A DNA stretch of 64,000 bases, from positions 70,651,764 through 70,715,763 of the forward strand of contig NC_030683.2 of the NCBI RefSeq assembly GCF_000004195.4. Direction: 5' to 3'. This document shows, piece by piece, positions 48,163-60,948 of the stretch; position 1 is the stretch's first letter; each line of letters starts with the position of its first letter. Source of the stretch: Xenopus tropicalis (lineage: Eukaryota; Chordata; Amphibia; Anura; Pipidae). The position numbers and the translations under genes were made by a program. Under the pieces are notes generated by a model, which saw nothing but the letters and a program-made list of their open reading frames with translations, was not told where the DNA came from and made no database searches.

Positions 48163-49579
48163 GTAAGAAATAGTAGATGAATGGTTGTTGACATATATCT
48201 TCATTTCTAAACTGTGTCCATATACAATTATGTTGAAAATGCTTTGTGCAGATTTTTTAAAAATTGAATTAAGAATGCTGATATACTTATATTTATGAAC
48301 ACTTTTCTGACTGAAAGGAAAGTATTCAAATTTATTAGCAAACGTATCAAAGCCTTCAGGGTCTTCAAATGTATCAACTCATCACAATCAACTTTACTGC
48401 TTTCATTAGCCATTCTTTTCTTTGTATGGAAGTTGCAAGGGTATAAACAAAAAAAATAGGGTCATTATGCCATCCTATTCCACATGGATCTCTTTCCTGG
48501 AGCAGGTTAAATACCTAAAAGTGTGCCCTTGCTGTAAATTACTAAAGTTTTAGTTGGTATTAAAGATTAGGAAATATCTTAGGAGCTCTAAATACATACA
48601 GATCTATTTCAGACCAAAACCAGGAAATATTTGAAACTTTTGTAAAGGAATTGGCCATTATTTTCTTACTGGTGGTGGTCTGTTCTAAAATGCAGGTCCT
48701 CTTGTTAATAGCCATATTTATGAATACTGTTTACAACTTCAACTTCAGTCATTTGTGGAATAAAAGTACAACTAACTATTCAATACACCTTGACTGAACT
48801 GCTTAAAAAATATATATATTTGGAATGCAATACACCTCTCAGTGCATTAGTTGGGATCTTCAAATTAATAATACTATCCTTTTTGCAACTACTCAGTAAA
48901 TGTCTTAACACTTTCTGAAGACTGACTCATTGTGTTCCAGAAGGGTGAAGAAACTGCACAAAATCAGAAAATGATGGCGCACATGTATATGGATATAATA
49001 AGTAGAAGTCTAATGGGAACAAACTATCCCACAGTTCTAATAAAGGCCATTAAATTTGCCAATTTAGCACAATTGGTGGAAAAGAGTGCCTTCTTAAAAT
49101 ACTCTTGTTATTTTTAAATTAATACGAATTAAGTTTTTAATTTGTCGGCATTACACTGTTCATTAGCTACATGGCTACTGTGAAGGAGCAAGATCCAATG
49201 AGGAAATTATTTTATATTTTTTTCAAATATTAAGCATAATAGTTTTTAATAAACTGCATAATACAGAACATGAATTATATAAAGTTATGTGTGAATCTTG
49301 CAAAACGGTGAAAATTCGTTTGCAACAACTTATTTCATGCCATGCAATATTTTTTTGTGGTCATTGGAGTCTATGGGCTTTTTTTCATGGCAAAAACTTG
49401 CAAAAAATGTAATTCTTTACTATCTTATACTAGAAAATATCATGATAATATATATAACAATATGTTTCAGTAATGATTATGATGGGCATAACTGGCACAA
49501 TGGAAAAACTCAATCTCTCTTTAATCAATATATGTTTAAACAACAAAGTAACATATTTTTTATACATATACATATTTAT
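48163..49579. other. Intronic stretch without a recognised feature
   Basis: AT-rich sequence; no KIRREL3 exon recognised on the minus strand. Confidence 0.45.
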
Positions 49580-49990
49580 ATATAAGGATTAAAAAAAGAC
49601 ACACGTCTACTGAGTTCAACCTGTTAGTCTTAATGAAAACTACTCATTGATCCAGGCCCATCTGAAGCCTCCTAAATTGCTTCCTGGCAATCAGACCAGT
49701 CCCCTGGACTTACTGGTGAATAAAGCATAAGTATATTTTTGTATAGTTCCCTTATATATTTATACATAGTTATCACATCCTTTTACAGTGTAAACAATCC
49801 CAGCTGCAACAGCCTCTCTTCATAATTTAGACTTTCCATAACCTTTACCAGATTAGTTGCCCTTCTTTGGATCATCTGTAGTTCAGGGATATCCCATATT
49901 AGCACTGGAGACCTACATTTCCCTTTCAATTCCAGATGAAGCCTCCTTTTCCTATGTCTTACCTATCTGGGCTAAAACTTATTTGAGACT
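49580..49990 (-). mobile_element. CR1-type LINE 3' fragment, antisense, old
   Basis: Contains CTACTGAGTTCAACCTGTTA, TTATCACATCCTTTTACAG, CAGCCTCTCTTCATAATTTA and CTTTGGATCATCTGTAG. These are the complement of an RT C-terminal tail of CR1 type. It is more diverged than the copies at 12.8 and 46.5 kb. Confidence 0.65.
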
Positions 49991-49999
49991 GTTAAAAAT

Positions 50000-51244
50000 C
50001 TGAGAGCTAGATGTTAAAGATATCTACAATTCAAAAACATATGTAGGCATTTTGAAGGTTCATACAAACACGAGGAAGACATTAAGAAGTTGCTCATGTA
50101 ACTTAATTTGTATTTTTTCAACCTATCCATTTTGCTTTACTCTTAGGGACCTATTTAGTAAATCGGAGATCATTTATTTGTAATATAAGAAAGCCTAGTT
50201 TGTTTCCAAATTGCTGATTTTTTTTAGATTTATCAATAGAATGTAAAATGAATGGGACATGTGATTTTTGTTGCAATCAAGTTTGTCTTCCTGCAAAGAA
50301 ACTTAATCAAGTTTTTTTTATTTGAGCTTTTTTTAAACATGCTGGCGATCGAGAAAAAAAATTGAGTTTATTTGCTTATGCTTGTACTTGAAAATAAATA
50401 CATCTGCCTCTCTATATTGGTTTCAGACATGCATTAAAAATATGTATATTTTCCTAGTATAATGCCAGATTTCCTGACCTAAAGCAATACTGCTGGACAT
50501 ATACCATCCACACTCACAAAATATAGGCTAATTCAGTTTTCTTTCCCACTATAAAAAGGCAATTATCTGCACCTTAATAATTCAGTTTTGCATACCTCCC
50601 ATTTCTGTGGGGGTATTTATCTCATTTATATAAATTCCAAGCCCAGCAGAGCTGGTTTGCGAAGGTTAAAGCAACAGTGTTTTCCAGTAAAATTAGCAAA
50701 TTTGTTAATGAAGTTTAGCACATAGCAGTTGCTGTTATAATATTTAATGAAGACTTTTGCACTATGAGAGCTTAAATCACAGGCACTGTAAAAGGTGTTG
50801 CAAAACAAAGCAAATAAAGAGAACAGATTTTGATATATGCATTTCAATAAGAGTCATGAAAGAGCCTTTGCCTGCCAAAGTCTACAAGCCACTGTTTGTC
50901 ATTGTCAGTATGCAAATCCATGTGGCAGTTAGGTCAAACTGAAACAAGCCAAAATCACTTCACTTTTTAAAAAATAAAAAATGTTAGTAGTTAATGTTTT
51001 TTTCCTTTTTACTGGCTACAAAATTCTAAGAATAGAAGATTTAACACTTTAACAACTCCACAGAGCAATCACACATACAGATAGCAATAAGTTTGTCAAT
51101 GCATTTATTTTATTTTAATAATTTAATACATTTTTAATAGTTCTTTCACAAATTGTTTAGATTTCTCTTTGCCAAAAGGCTATCTTTTTGCCAATGTGCA
51201 GTACAAATCATGTGAAGAACAGCTTAGGCTAGTTTTTCAGGCCA
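50000..51244. other. Intronic stretch without a recognised feature
   Basis: Nothing supported here on either strand. Confidence 0.45.
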
Positions 51245-51550
51245 TTAAAAGAAAAGGAAAGGTTAAAGTAATAGAGGGGGTGCCAAATATTAGACACCCA
51301 CCCCATAGCAATTAAAATCAGCACCTGTTAACCCGAGCCAGTGCTACTGTTAGCAGAAAACTGCACCAGCTTCTTAGCGAGCCTTTTTCTTTACGGGTGC
51401 GAATATGTAGTAGACTGAAAACCTGGCTTGGAGCCATAAAAAAAAGCATAAGAAGTTGATGATCACTCCATGGCGCTCGCTAAGAAATATCCTGAACTGG
51501 TGCAGAACAATTTGGCAGCCCCCATTGATATAAATGTTCTTATCCATTAA
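51245..51550. mobile_element. T2-type MITE, diverged copy of the 465-846 element
   Basis: TTAA at 51245-51248 followed by AAGAAAAGGAAAGG and a GGGGGTGCC-type hairpin, then GTTAGCAGAAAACTGCACC, which parallels the first element. The shared TTAA with the next element is at 51547-51550. Confidence 0.65.
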
Positions 51551-52130
51551 AGGAGAACTAAAGCTTCGCTAAATAAGTAGGACAGAAATGTTGCACATTA
51601 TATTTTGGGTTTCTCAAGACAATCTTTAGGATTTGTGCCTCCATAGATGCCCCTTGTTCTTTTCTGCTGATTCACTACACATGCTCTGTGCTGCAGTCAG
51701 TTACCTAAAATCATGGGCCAAGCCACAATATACTGTGTAAACAGAATATAAATGTCACCATATAATGCTGATTATTAGTAATGTGTTCATATTCTCATTA
51801 CTTCATTACATGGCAGCTCTGAAATCAGTGCGATTAGCATCAGAATTTAATTATCATCCCTTTAGCATCAGCTTATATGACAGGCAACCCTTATTTTCTG
51901 CTTGATAGTTTGAGATGGCTCCTAAGCTTCAACAGCTGTCTAGAGCACACAGAGCATGTGAGTGTTGACATTTCTAATGAAATACAAGATGGTGACCTCC
52001 TGTGACAACTGTACAGACCTGGATCATTACTATATAGAGGTGCTGAACCTTAAGGTTTCTGTAGTAAGTTCAGTATACAAAATATGGCATGCCACATTCA
52101 TTTTCAGGGTTCAGTTATACTTCAAGGTCA
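51547..52130. mobile_element. T2-type MITE, AAAGGAGAACTAAAGC family
   Basis: TTAAAGGAGAACTAAAGCTT marks the left end. The right end is degraded (GGTTCAGTTATACTTCAAGG), so the boundary is approximate. Confidence 0.55.
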
Positions 52131-52163
52131 TACTGACACTAAAAAAAACTACTTTTCAAAATA

Positions 52164-52631
52164 TTAGAGGAGAAGGAAAGATAAAAACTAAGCAAATTTT
52201 ATCTGAAAGGTCTAAGTAAATGCACACATAAGTCCTCTATTAAAAGAAACACAATATTTCTTTTCTTCTTTTTTGTACACATGTTCTTCAGTATTAGACT
52301 TCCTGCCCTCATAAAAATCATTCGGGGCATGAGTCTGCTCAGTTTGCTCTTCTCTCACTTTCCCACTCCTTTGTCCTGCTCCTCCTCCCATCAGAATTCA
52401 CTCCCCCTCCCATCAAAATTTACTCCCCTCCCAACTGTGCTGTGTAATCATCTAGAGCTAAACGGAAGCTACTGAGATCAAGCTCAAATGGCAGCTGCTA
52501 TCTTAAACATACAGAGGGAGCTGGTTGTTTATTCAGGTATGGTAAAGCTTTCTGCAGAATAAATATAGAATTCTAGGTGGCACTATTGTGGCTAATCTAT
52601 TGGCAGTAAAATTAATTTCCTTCTCCTTTAA
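52164..52631. mobile_element. T2-type MITE, reverse-orientation copy of the 36443 element
   Basis: The left end (GAGGAGAAGGAAAG) lacks a clear TTAA. The right end is CTTCTCCTTTAA with TTAA at 52628-52631. The internal ATGGCAGCTGCTATCTTAAA is the complement of the block at 36588. Confidence 0.7.
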
Positions 52632-52935
52632 TGTACATTAATAGGTCATGTTGATTATTTGTCACCGATAGGTCTGCTTTTTTAAGTAATTGTTACTTAA
52701 AGTTTCTAAACCTGCTTTGCCAACCTTACTGTCCCTTCTCAACCTGTCTAATGCTAGTGAAATACTGCTGTAAAATTATGGAAGCCCCTCATAAAGAAAC
52801 ATTGGGGATCACAAAGAAAATCAGGCAAATACTTTTAGGGAAAGCTTAAAAATACCATGCAAAAACAATGTTATGACATGTAAAAAAATGTTTGATTTAT
52901 GGTTTCAGTATCTCTTTAAGGGTCAAAGTATCTGC

Positions 52936-53095
52936 TCTATACCCTTCTGTGTCTAGCTGCATTGGCCTAAGTGCAGCTACACTGAGTGGAGATCAGCCTA
53001 AAAAAATCCATTTCTGGGCCAATCTCTGTTCTTTGTAGCTGCACTCAGGCCAATGCTGTGCTTGTCAATGCAGCTAGACACAGGAGGGTATAGGA
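52936..53095. repeat. Foldback repeat of about 160 bp
   Basis: TATACCCTTCTGTGTCTAGC, then GCATTGGCCTAAGTGCAGCT, are mirrored by AGCTGCACTCAGGCCAATGC, then GCTAGACACAGGAGGGTATA. The arms are imperfect with a central spacer. Confidence 0.8.
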
Positions 53096-53552
53096 GTGAA
53101 TCCACTTATCTCCGCCTGCCTACAAAATGCAGGCCAAAAGAAGTTTAGAGGTTTATTCTACCACAACTAAACTCACAAATGAGAAAACCATGACTGTTGT
53201 TACAAAAAGGATGACACCAAAAAATATTACAGCTCCCACAGACTTCTATAAGACGTTGCCAGCTTTTAGGTGGCGTATTTTTACATTCATGTCTTTGCAT
53301 TTTTGACGCATAACAAATTTGTTTTTTTTTCTGAACAAAAAATTGTGTTTAGTGCAAAAAATAGGCCCCTTATGCACCCTTGCCACTAGTGACCTAATAA
53401 GGTGGCTTTCTATATCCCCTATATTCTCTGCTATTTAATTCTTTTAACACTATTAGATCACATGGTACAGTATATGTTTTTTTCTGTGACTAAAACATAT
53501 GCCCATAAAAGTTAGTGGCACCATAACCGAGAGCTGTTTCAAAAGATACAAT

Positions 53553-54206
53553 AGGGTTGACTCACTAAAGGTTGATACGTTTTATTGCACTTTTTTTGCG
53601 GTAAAATTGACGCTGGAAAAAAATGTGTGATTTGCTAAAGTATTATCGCATACATTAAATTTCGTGCTACCGCATGTGTTAATTTTAACGCATTGCGTTA
53701 ATTTGCGCACAGAAATAATACTAACGCATGATTCACAAACACTTAGGGGCTGATTTACTAAGACACGATTTCGAATCCGAATTGGAAAAATTCCGATTGG
53801 AAACGAACATTTTGCTACTTTTTCATATTTTTTGCGATTTTTTCGGCGTCTTTACGATTTTTGCGAAAAAACGCGAGTTTTTCGTAGCCATTCCGAAAGT
53901 TGCGCAAAGTCGCGATTTTTTCGTAGCGTTAAAACTTGCGCGCAAAGTCGCGCCTTTTTCGTAGCGTTAAAACTTAAAAGGCGTGACTTTGTGCACAAGT
54001 TTTAACGCTACGAAAAAATCACGACTTTGCGCAACTTTCGTAATGGCTACGAAAAACTCGCGTTTTTGCGCAAAAATCGTAAAGACGCCGAAAAAATCAC
54101 AAAAAAATACGAAAAAATCGCAAAATACCAATCGTTACGAAAAAAACGCAATCGGACGCATGCTATAAATAGCGCTCGAAATATCGACCTTTAGTGAATC
54201 AACCCT
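53553..54206. mobile_element. TIR element split by a nested palindromic MITE
   Basis: GGGTTGACTCACTAAAGGT at the left and ACCTTTAGTGAATCAACCC at the right are inverted ends. Between them, 53746 to about 54160 is a copy of the GGGGCTGATTTACTAA family, so one element landed inside the other. Confidence 0.75.
53746..54160. mobile_element. Nested palindromic MITE, GGGGCTGATTTACTAA family
   Basis: Starts GGGGCTGATTTACTAAGACA with CGATTTCGAATCCG. The second half is complementary to the first through CGTAAAGACGCCG and AACGCAATCGGACGCAT. The terminal CCCC end is missing, so the right boundary is approximate. Confidence 0.75.
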
Positions 54207-54221
54207 AATGTGTTGTATATA

Positions 54222-54475
54222 TGTTAGGAACTCCTTGGTCTAGAACTGGGGACCAAGTAGTGCTCTACCTCCTGCGACTCCAGGTTGAGCCAAGGAAGAA
54301 GTGTGATTTTGGTCTGAAGGCTTATATCAATGACTTCCTCCTGGCTGACACTGCAGGCAGTACGCCTATTTGGATATTTAAGCCTGCCTCCTTCAATATC
54401 CTGGACTTGATCATTAAGCTCTCTGCTGTGACCAAGTCTCCTGTTCCTAGTTCTCGATATCCTCATACCTGCTTT
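54222..54475 (+). repeat. LTR-like fragment
   Basis: TGTTAGGAACTCCTTGG, CAGGTTGAGCCAAGGAAG, GGCTTATATCAATGACTTCC and TATTTAAGCCTGCCTCCTTC follow the order of a dispersed Xenopus sequence that I take to be a retroelement LTR beginning with TG. No partner LTR or internal coding sequence is present. Confidence 0.45.
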
Positions 54476-55143
54476 TCCACAAATGTGCTCTTCAGTCCCA
54501 TTATATTGTTTTGAATACTTTAAATCAACCATACTTAGAACTTTCCATTGATGGCATTGACATTGATGTTGTCTTTATCATTTTCAAATTATTTTAATTA
54601 ATATTGAGCCTAATTTGATTCTACCATGTTTTGATGAAAGGAAAATAGAAAATGTGTTATTTGTTTCAATTTTACAAAGGTGATCGTTACTGATAATAAT
54701 TGGAGCTCAAATTTACAAGTTGAATTATTTTATTTAAAAATGATTTCCTTAGACTTGCAAAACAGAATTAATGTTTTCTTCCTGACAGCTTGAAAAATGA
54801 ATTCAAGATCATATTGTAATTTGTCCACTTTCATTGCCCATGTCCCTTTTAAAATAACTTTTAATTATGTTCATTACTATTTATCGAGATCATTTAAGGT
54901 AGTAGTTTCAAAAATGACAAGATAATATAAATAAGATACTTTTTGCATATGAGGTATTATTATTAAAATTATTGCACAAGGTAATAGGGGCTCATTTACT
55001 AATCATTGATTTTGTATTTTAAAGTCAGTTCGGAATTTTTTCAGAAAAGTTGTAGAGAAAAAACGCAACTTCTCAGATATTTACTATGCATCTTAATGGC
55101 TAAAAATCCAAATGCAATAATTCACCAGATTACATTTGCTGAG
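54476..55143. other. Intronic stretch without a recognised feature
   Basis: AT-rich; nothing supported. Confidence 0.4.
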
Positions 55144-55370
55144 TAGTGATGAGCGAAAATTTGTGAAATGTGGGTGTTGTGTGACAGTTTTGACATGCCC
55201 ATTTTGCCACGACCGTGCCTATTTTTAATGTGACTGCAACTTTTTTTGATGTGCCACAAATATTTTTTCATCGACTTTTCATGGAAGTTTCACAAAACAA
55301 TTCGTCAATGGCAAAATGTGGAAATTCACTGTGAATCCATGTCTGCAGAAAAATTTAGCTCATCACTATT
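55144..55370. mobile_element. MITE, TAGTGATGAGCGAA family
   Basis: Starts TAGTGATGAGCGAAAATTTG and ends with the inverted TTTAGCTCATCACTA. It contains CATGGAAGTTTCACAAAAC. Confidence 0.75.
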
Positions 55371-55399
55371 GCCGAGTTCATGGCAATAGAAGTTAATGG

Positions 55400-55880
55400 C
55401 AAAGGTACCAGAGGCAAGTGGTACAGGCAACATCACATGCAGAGTGTAATACAGACTGACACTTCCCTGAGGACAAATTTGGCAGGAATCTCACTTCATC
55501 TCTGCCACGCCCTGTAGTGGCCTGAATCACCTCAGGGAACCCCTGATTCCATATCCACTTGGATCCCTACACTACAGGCCTGGGAGAGATACTTCCAAAA
55601 CTGCCACTCCTATGTTGGAGCTCAGAACTGCTCTTTCTTACCGACTATAAAGGGAGCTACACTTGCCACTATCTAATGCCTCATTCACGGGGCCCGTTTC
55701 CCGGCTACACCTACCTCCTTTATTAGGCCCTGGCCACTCCTTCACTATATCAAAGTGAGTCAGGAAGTGGTCACCCTACCTGTCAATAGCTTACATATGT
55801 TAATGAACTTACTTAGATACAAACTCTTCTGCCTAGCAACTAAGGGAACTGAACCTGTAGAGATATAAAGCTATAGGGGT
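55400..55880. other. Less AT-rich unassigned block
   Basis: A locally GC-richer block with CTCATTCACGGGGCCCGTTTC and CTGCCACGCCCTGTAGTGGC. It looks like an old repeat, but I cannot name it and no reading frame is convincing. Confidence 0.3.
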
Positions 55881-57832
55881 TATTAACCCTATGGGTCTCT
55901 ACATATATTTGTTGAATGTTTTTCCAGAGTGAGGCTTAGTTAATGTTATTAGCAAAGAAGAGTTGTACATCATCCTGTATTGTTGTAGTAGTATATAGTT
56001 GTAAAAGCAACTTGTCAGTGCAGCATTTGTGTATTGTAAATACACTACATACACAACTAGATTTGCATTCCCTTTATTTGCATGTGCCTATTGTTTAATA
56101 TCCTCTGACCTTTTCATTTACTGTTATTTTACCTTCAGGTTGTTTTTGAAATATTTTGCACAAGAACTGTTCAGCTTATTCATCAGATCAGTAGCAGCTT
56201 AGCAGTGCCCATCATGCCTGGATGTAATGCCATGACTGTGACTGATGTTTCATTATTGTGGTTTCTATAGCAACTCCATTAAACAGCTTGCCTGAATAAA
56301 CTCAGATGAGAGCTGTATGAACAAAAGCCTCTGAAATAAGAAGCCATGTTTCATAATGAAAGATTCCTCTGCTATGGTTATGCACAAAGCAGGTCACATT
56401 TAAAACTTCTATTCTGAGTTCTCCAAGTATAAAAAGCCTGTTAATTTTCTTGTCACTGACAGATATCTGAGATTACTATATATCAGTGTGAATGAATCAT
56501 TTTCTAGCATGATCTCTGGATGACCCATTTCTACTTTATTGACTGCTCTTATCAAGACTATTAACAATATATAACAACATTTGAAAGAAAATAAAATCTT
56601 TTGACATTCCAGATATTACTATCATGTATATGTAAAACATTTTCAATTAAACAAAATTGTTTTTTTATAGTTTTATAGAGTGTTTGTTCTCAGCTGTGGC
56701 ATGTTCTGGAATGTAATAAGCGTTTACTAAACAAAACCCCTGTTTTGTTAATTGAGACTTAGGGATAGGGGGAACAACATCCATTTCAATTGCCACTACT
56801 TGGGTAGCATATACGCAGGCTAGCACTGCACGGCCTTCGTGTTTTATTCTTGTTACTCTGTGGGTTTTCTCCAGATACTCCAGTTTCTTCCAGTGCTAAT
56901 TGGGTCCTGATAAATTGAGCAAATATGTATATTTGCGATATATGTGATAAGAGGTGTTATTTACCATGCAGAACACAGTGCGCAAAGAAGTGCAAAAAAG
57001 GTCCAAAATGCCAATTTAACACAAGGAGCAGTGCAAAGCTTCAGGCTGGGCCACAAAGGCCCAAGGTAGCGTTGTTGCCTGCTAAATGCATGGATAGGGA
57101 GCTGCACTAAGGAATATGCCAGCTTTGTGTCCTGTCCCCAGTGCAGCTCCTGTTTCTTCATGTAGAGTGGCTTGAGAGGTGTGCTCAGCTTCCTTTTGGC
57201 TCTCTCATGCCTGCACATGGTGGAGGAAGGGGGGCAGCAGGTCAGGTATGCGGTCGCAGGCCTTGGTGCGCATAACATTTCAGTCCTACAGGGTCGATCA
57301 GCACTCTACATTTTCTGTTCAATCATTAATCTGATAACATATTTGTAAATGAATTTTGGAGATGTAAAGCAGAGCAGGTTTCTGCAGACCTTGCTATGGA
57401 ACTATAAGAGATGGTGACAAAAGTAATCTTCACCCTGTGTTAGCTATAATAGCCTGTCAGTTCCTTTATAAAGAAAATAAGAAAATGCAGTGTTAGGCTG
57501 TAGAGATGTGCTTTATATTACATTAATATCTGAGTATGATCCAAGCAAATGGATTTGTATGCAGAGAATGCTGAAGCCTTTACAATGTATGATTCCTAAA
57601 ACAGAGAGCATAAAGTAGTTGCATAGAACTGAGTATTAGTGATTTGCTAATTTTTTCTCCAGGCATGGATTCGCAGCGAATTTCTGCATTTCACCATTGG
57701 TGAATTGTTTCACAAAACATCTGTGAAATTTTGCTGGGAACATACAGTAAATAGGACAGAAAAAAAATTGTGGAAATACATGTGATAAAAATTAAGAAAA
57801 GCTTTCTCTTTGATTTAGTTTATATAAACTAT
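55881..57832. other. Intronic stretch without a recognised feature
   Basis: No KIRREL3 exon found. A possible remnant of the TAGTGATGAGCGAA family lies near 57640-57740 (CATGGATTCGCAGCGAATTT). Confidence 0.4.
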
Positions 57833-58103
57833 TAGGGATGCACCGAAGTCACTTTTTTGGGTTCGGCCAATCCCCCGAACCCACTCTGAAGGATTCGTCC
57901 GAATCCCAGACCGAATCCGAATTAACATATGGTAATTAGGATCGGAAGGGGTTAAAACATTTTTCACCTGACCATTTAACCCTTTCCAGATGCAAATTTA
58001 TGCTAATTAGGATTCGGATTCTGTTCGGACGAAACCGAATCCTTCAAAAAAAGCCTGGATTCGGCCGAATCCCAAACCAAATCCGGTATTCTGTGCATCC
58101 CTA
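57833..58103. mobile_element. hAT-type MITE, TAGGGATGCACCGAA ends
   Basis: Inverted ends TAGGGATGCACCGAA and TTCTGTGCATCCCTA. Inside are GGATTCGTCCGAATCCC and GATTCGGCCGAATCCC. The flanks TAAACTAT and TAAATTAT (57825-57832, 58104-58111) match at seven of eight bases, as a hAT target duplication would. Confidence 0.88.
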
Positions 58104-59649
58104 TAAATTATATACATGTAAACATACAGTAATAAAAAGCACAAGTGTCGGAAAAAGTGAAAAAGCCCCATCAAGGAAATGTTCTAAACTAACAAAAAAT
58201 AATAATTTATAAAAAGTCCCTTCTTGGAGGGAGAAAAGAACTGTACCTGCTTCTTTCTTTATTGGACTTTATTGGATCTGTTTTGGGGATTTATGAGCTG
58301 AAATTGTGAATCTACCCCACAATATAGTGGAGTTTCCAGTCTGAGGTGCATTCAGGTAGGAGTAATTTACAATTGTATTCTGAAATAAATTTCTTGCTTG
58401 CCTTGGATAGAGCCTCTAGGTAGCTATGTAGCTAGTGATTCAAACTATTAGAGAGAATGTGTTGATAAACAGAAAAAGGTACATTCTTTTCAGATCCCAG
58501 ACAGCATATCTGTAAGCATGTGTTATGGTGGAAGAATGTAATAGACTATAAATTGCAAAACAAATGTTATCTCTCATCCATGCATAATTTTCTTTGTCGG
58601 TATGATTGGAATTATCTTACCAGATACTGATAGTATTTAAATAATAGTGAACATACTGTATAGAGCCTTGCTTTTCTCTGCATTTTATAATGTTTGGTTG
58701 CAATTTAATGTCAACATATTTATATTCTGTATCTACTATTGTTCTTGCAGTGTCCTCTCTGCTATACTGGGATCACTAAAATGCAGTGATTTTAATAACC
58801 AATTTATACTTCCTAACAAACTACTTACAGAGCAGAAGACATTACTTTTTATACACCCATCTGCCACACATAATGTAACATACATATTACGCCTACAGAT
58901 TCTATAGACACATAAAATGTTTCTCAAAATAATTGCTTAAGTCATATATACTGTCAACATACAGTTTTATAATATGGTGCAACTAGTTTACTGGCACTTA
59001 CACGGAAGAGCTGATTAACCTGCCAAAGCAGGGCTGTTTTCAGCCAACTAATATGCCCATCTCTGTAACTGGTTCAGTTGTCTCCAGGTATTTACACAAT
59101 GCATATACTTAAGGGTATAGTATAGTTAGTAATCATACATAATATTCCATCAAGGTTTTCATCCACTGCACACTTTACTCGTTTACTGAAAAAGACTGTG
59201 TTTTTTTCCCACAGAATTTTATCTTAATTGACTGCAGAAAAACAGAGCAAAATCACACCCAGTGGGTGAGATTCAGCGAGGGTGGGTGCATTGTGCAAAG
59301 TATTGTCTGTATTTATGCCCACTCACAGGTGAAACTAATGAACTCCACTTTACTAGGTGCAACTGGGGAAACCCAATGTGTGTGCAACTGCTATGTTTGG
59401 CAATTTTACCAAAAAGGCCCACAGACTCTAAATTCATTAATTAAAACAAATGTAATAATATTGTTTAATACACACATGATAGATCCTTGAGGATTTCTAT
59501 ATGTAAAGATGGTTCAGAAACTGAAATCCACTAAGAAATACAACTAATAAGAAGCTAGTCTACTGGAAAAACAAAACATATCAAATATATATTATCAGAC
59601 AATGCCAAGAAACTAACACAAAAGAGTCTATAATTTCTTATTTACACAA
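58104..59649. other. Intronic stretch without a recognised feature
   Basis: Nothing supported on either strand. Confidence 0.4.
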
Positions 59650-59968
59650 TGCTTACAGCGATACCCAACCAGTGGCTCCTGAGCAACATTTTGCTGACCA
59701 ACCCCTTGGATGTTGCTCTCAGTGCCCTCAAACCAGGTAGTTATTTTTAAATTCCTGACTTGGTGGCAAGTTTCGGTTGAATAAAAACAAGATTTACTAC
59801 CAAATAAACCCTCCTGTAATCTAAAAGTGTGCATAGAGGCTACCTAATAGCCAATCTTAGCCCTTATTTGGCACCTCCATGAACTTTTATGATGCTTGTG
59901 TTGCTCTCTAAGTCTTTTTACATTTGACTGTAGCTCACAAGTAAGAAAGGTTGGGGACCCCTGTTCTA
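59650..59968 (-). repeat. Interspersed repeat, 'GAGCAACATGTTGCTC' family, inverted partner 1
   Basis: Contains ACCCAACCAGTGGCTCCTGA, CCCCTTGGATGTTGCTCTCA and GCTTGTGTTGCTCTC. Orientation is opposite to the adjacent copy at 59975-60283 and to that at 21690. Confidence 0.85.
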
Positions 59969-59974
59969 AAGCAA

Positions 59975-60283
59975 GGGTCCCAAATCGTTTTTACCCGTGA
60001 GCCACATTCAAATGTAAAAAGACCTGGAGAGCAACACAAGCATAAAAGATGTTCCTAGGGGTGCCAAATAAGTACTATTATTGGCTATTTGGCACCCCCT
60101 ATACGGAATGGAAGCATACAGGAGTATCTGTTTGGCGGTACATCTGGTTTTTATGCAACCAAAATTTGCCTCCAAGCCAGGAATTAAAAAATAAGCACCT
60201 GCTTTGAGGCCACTGGGAGCAACATCCAATGGGTTGAAGAGCAACATGTTACTCACGAGCCACTGGTTGGGGACCACTGTTAA
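59975..60283 (+). repeat. Interspersed repeat, 'GAGCAACATGTTGCTC' family, inverted partner 2
   Basis: Contains TACCCGTGAGCCACATTCAA, GACCTGGAGAGCAACACAAG and GAGCAACATGTTACTCACGA. It lies head-on to the previous copy with about 6 bp between them. The arms differ enough to suggest two separate insertions. Confidence 0.85.
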
Positions 60284-60437
60284 AGTAATGTTTGTTTGTC
60301 AAGGTTTCCTATAAACTCAACTCAATTAGGGTGAAGACACATGGAGCTACTTAGTAGCAGCTACTTTTCATGGCTACAAAAAGCCAGAAAATACCTTTCC
60401 ATAGAAAAACTGAGAATAACTACTGCTAAAACACTAA

Positions 60438-60945
60438 GGGGCTGATTTACTTACCCACGAACGGGTCGAAATGAGTCCGATTGCGTTTTTTCGTAATGAT
60501 CGGTATTTTGCGATTTTTTCGTATTTTTTACGAATTTTTCGTTACCAATACGAAATTTGCGTAAAAACGCGAGTTTTTCGTAGCCATTACGAAAGTTGCG
60601 TAAAATCTGGCGATTTTTCATAGCGTTAAAACTTGCGCAAAAAATTGCGCTTTTTTCATAGCGTTAAAACTTACGCGAAACTTTGCACCTTTTAAGTTTT
60701 AATGCTACGAAAAATGCGCAAATTTTCGCGTAAGTTTTAACGCTACGAAAAAAGCGCAACTTTTTACGCAACTTTTGTAATGGATACGAAAAACTCGCGT
60801 TTTTACGCAAAAATCGTATTGGTAACGAAAAATTCGTAAAGAATCTGAAAAAATCGCAAAACATACGAAAAAGTCGCAAAATTTTCGTTTTCAAGTCGGA
60901 ACTTTTCCAATTCGGGTCGGATTCGTGGGTTAGTAAATCAGCCCC
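60438..60945. mobile_element. Palindromic MITE, GGGGCTGATTTACTTA family, complete copy
   Basis: GGGGCTGATTTACTTACCCA and TGGGTTAGTAAATCAGCCCC are the two ends. The middle is self-complementary around 60695 (CGTTAAAACTTACGCGAAA and its counterpart). The flanks read TAA and TTA. Confidence 0.88.
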
Positions 60946-60948
60946 TTA

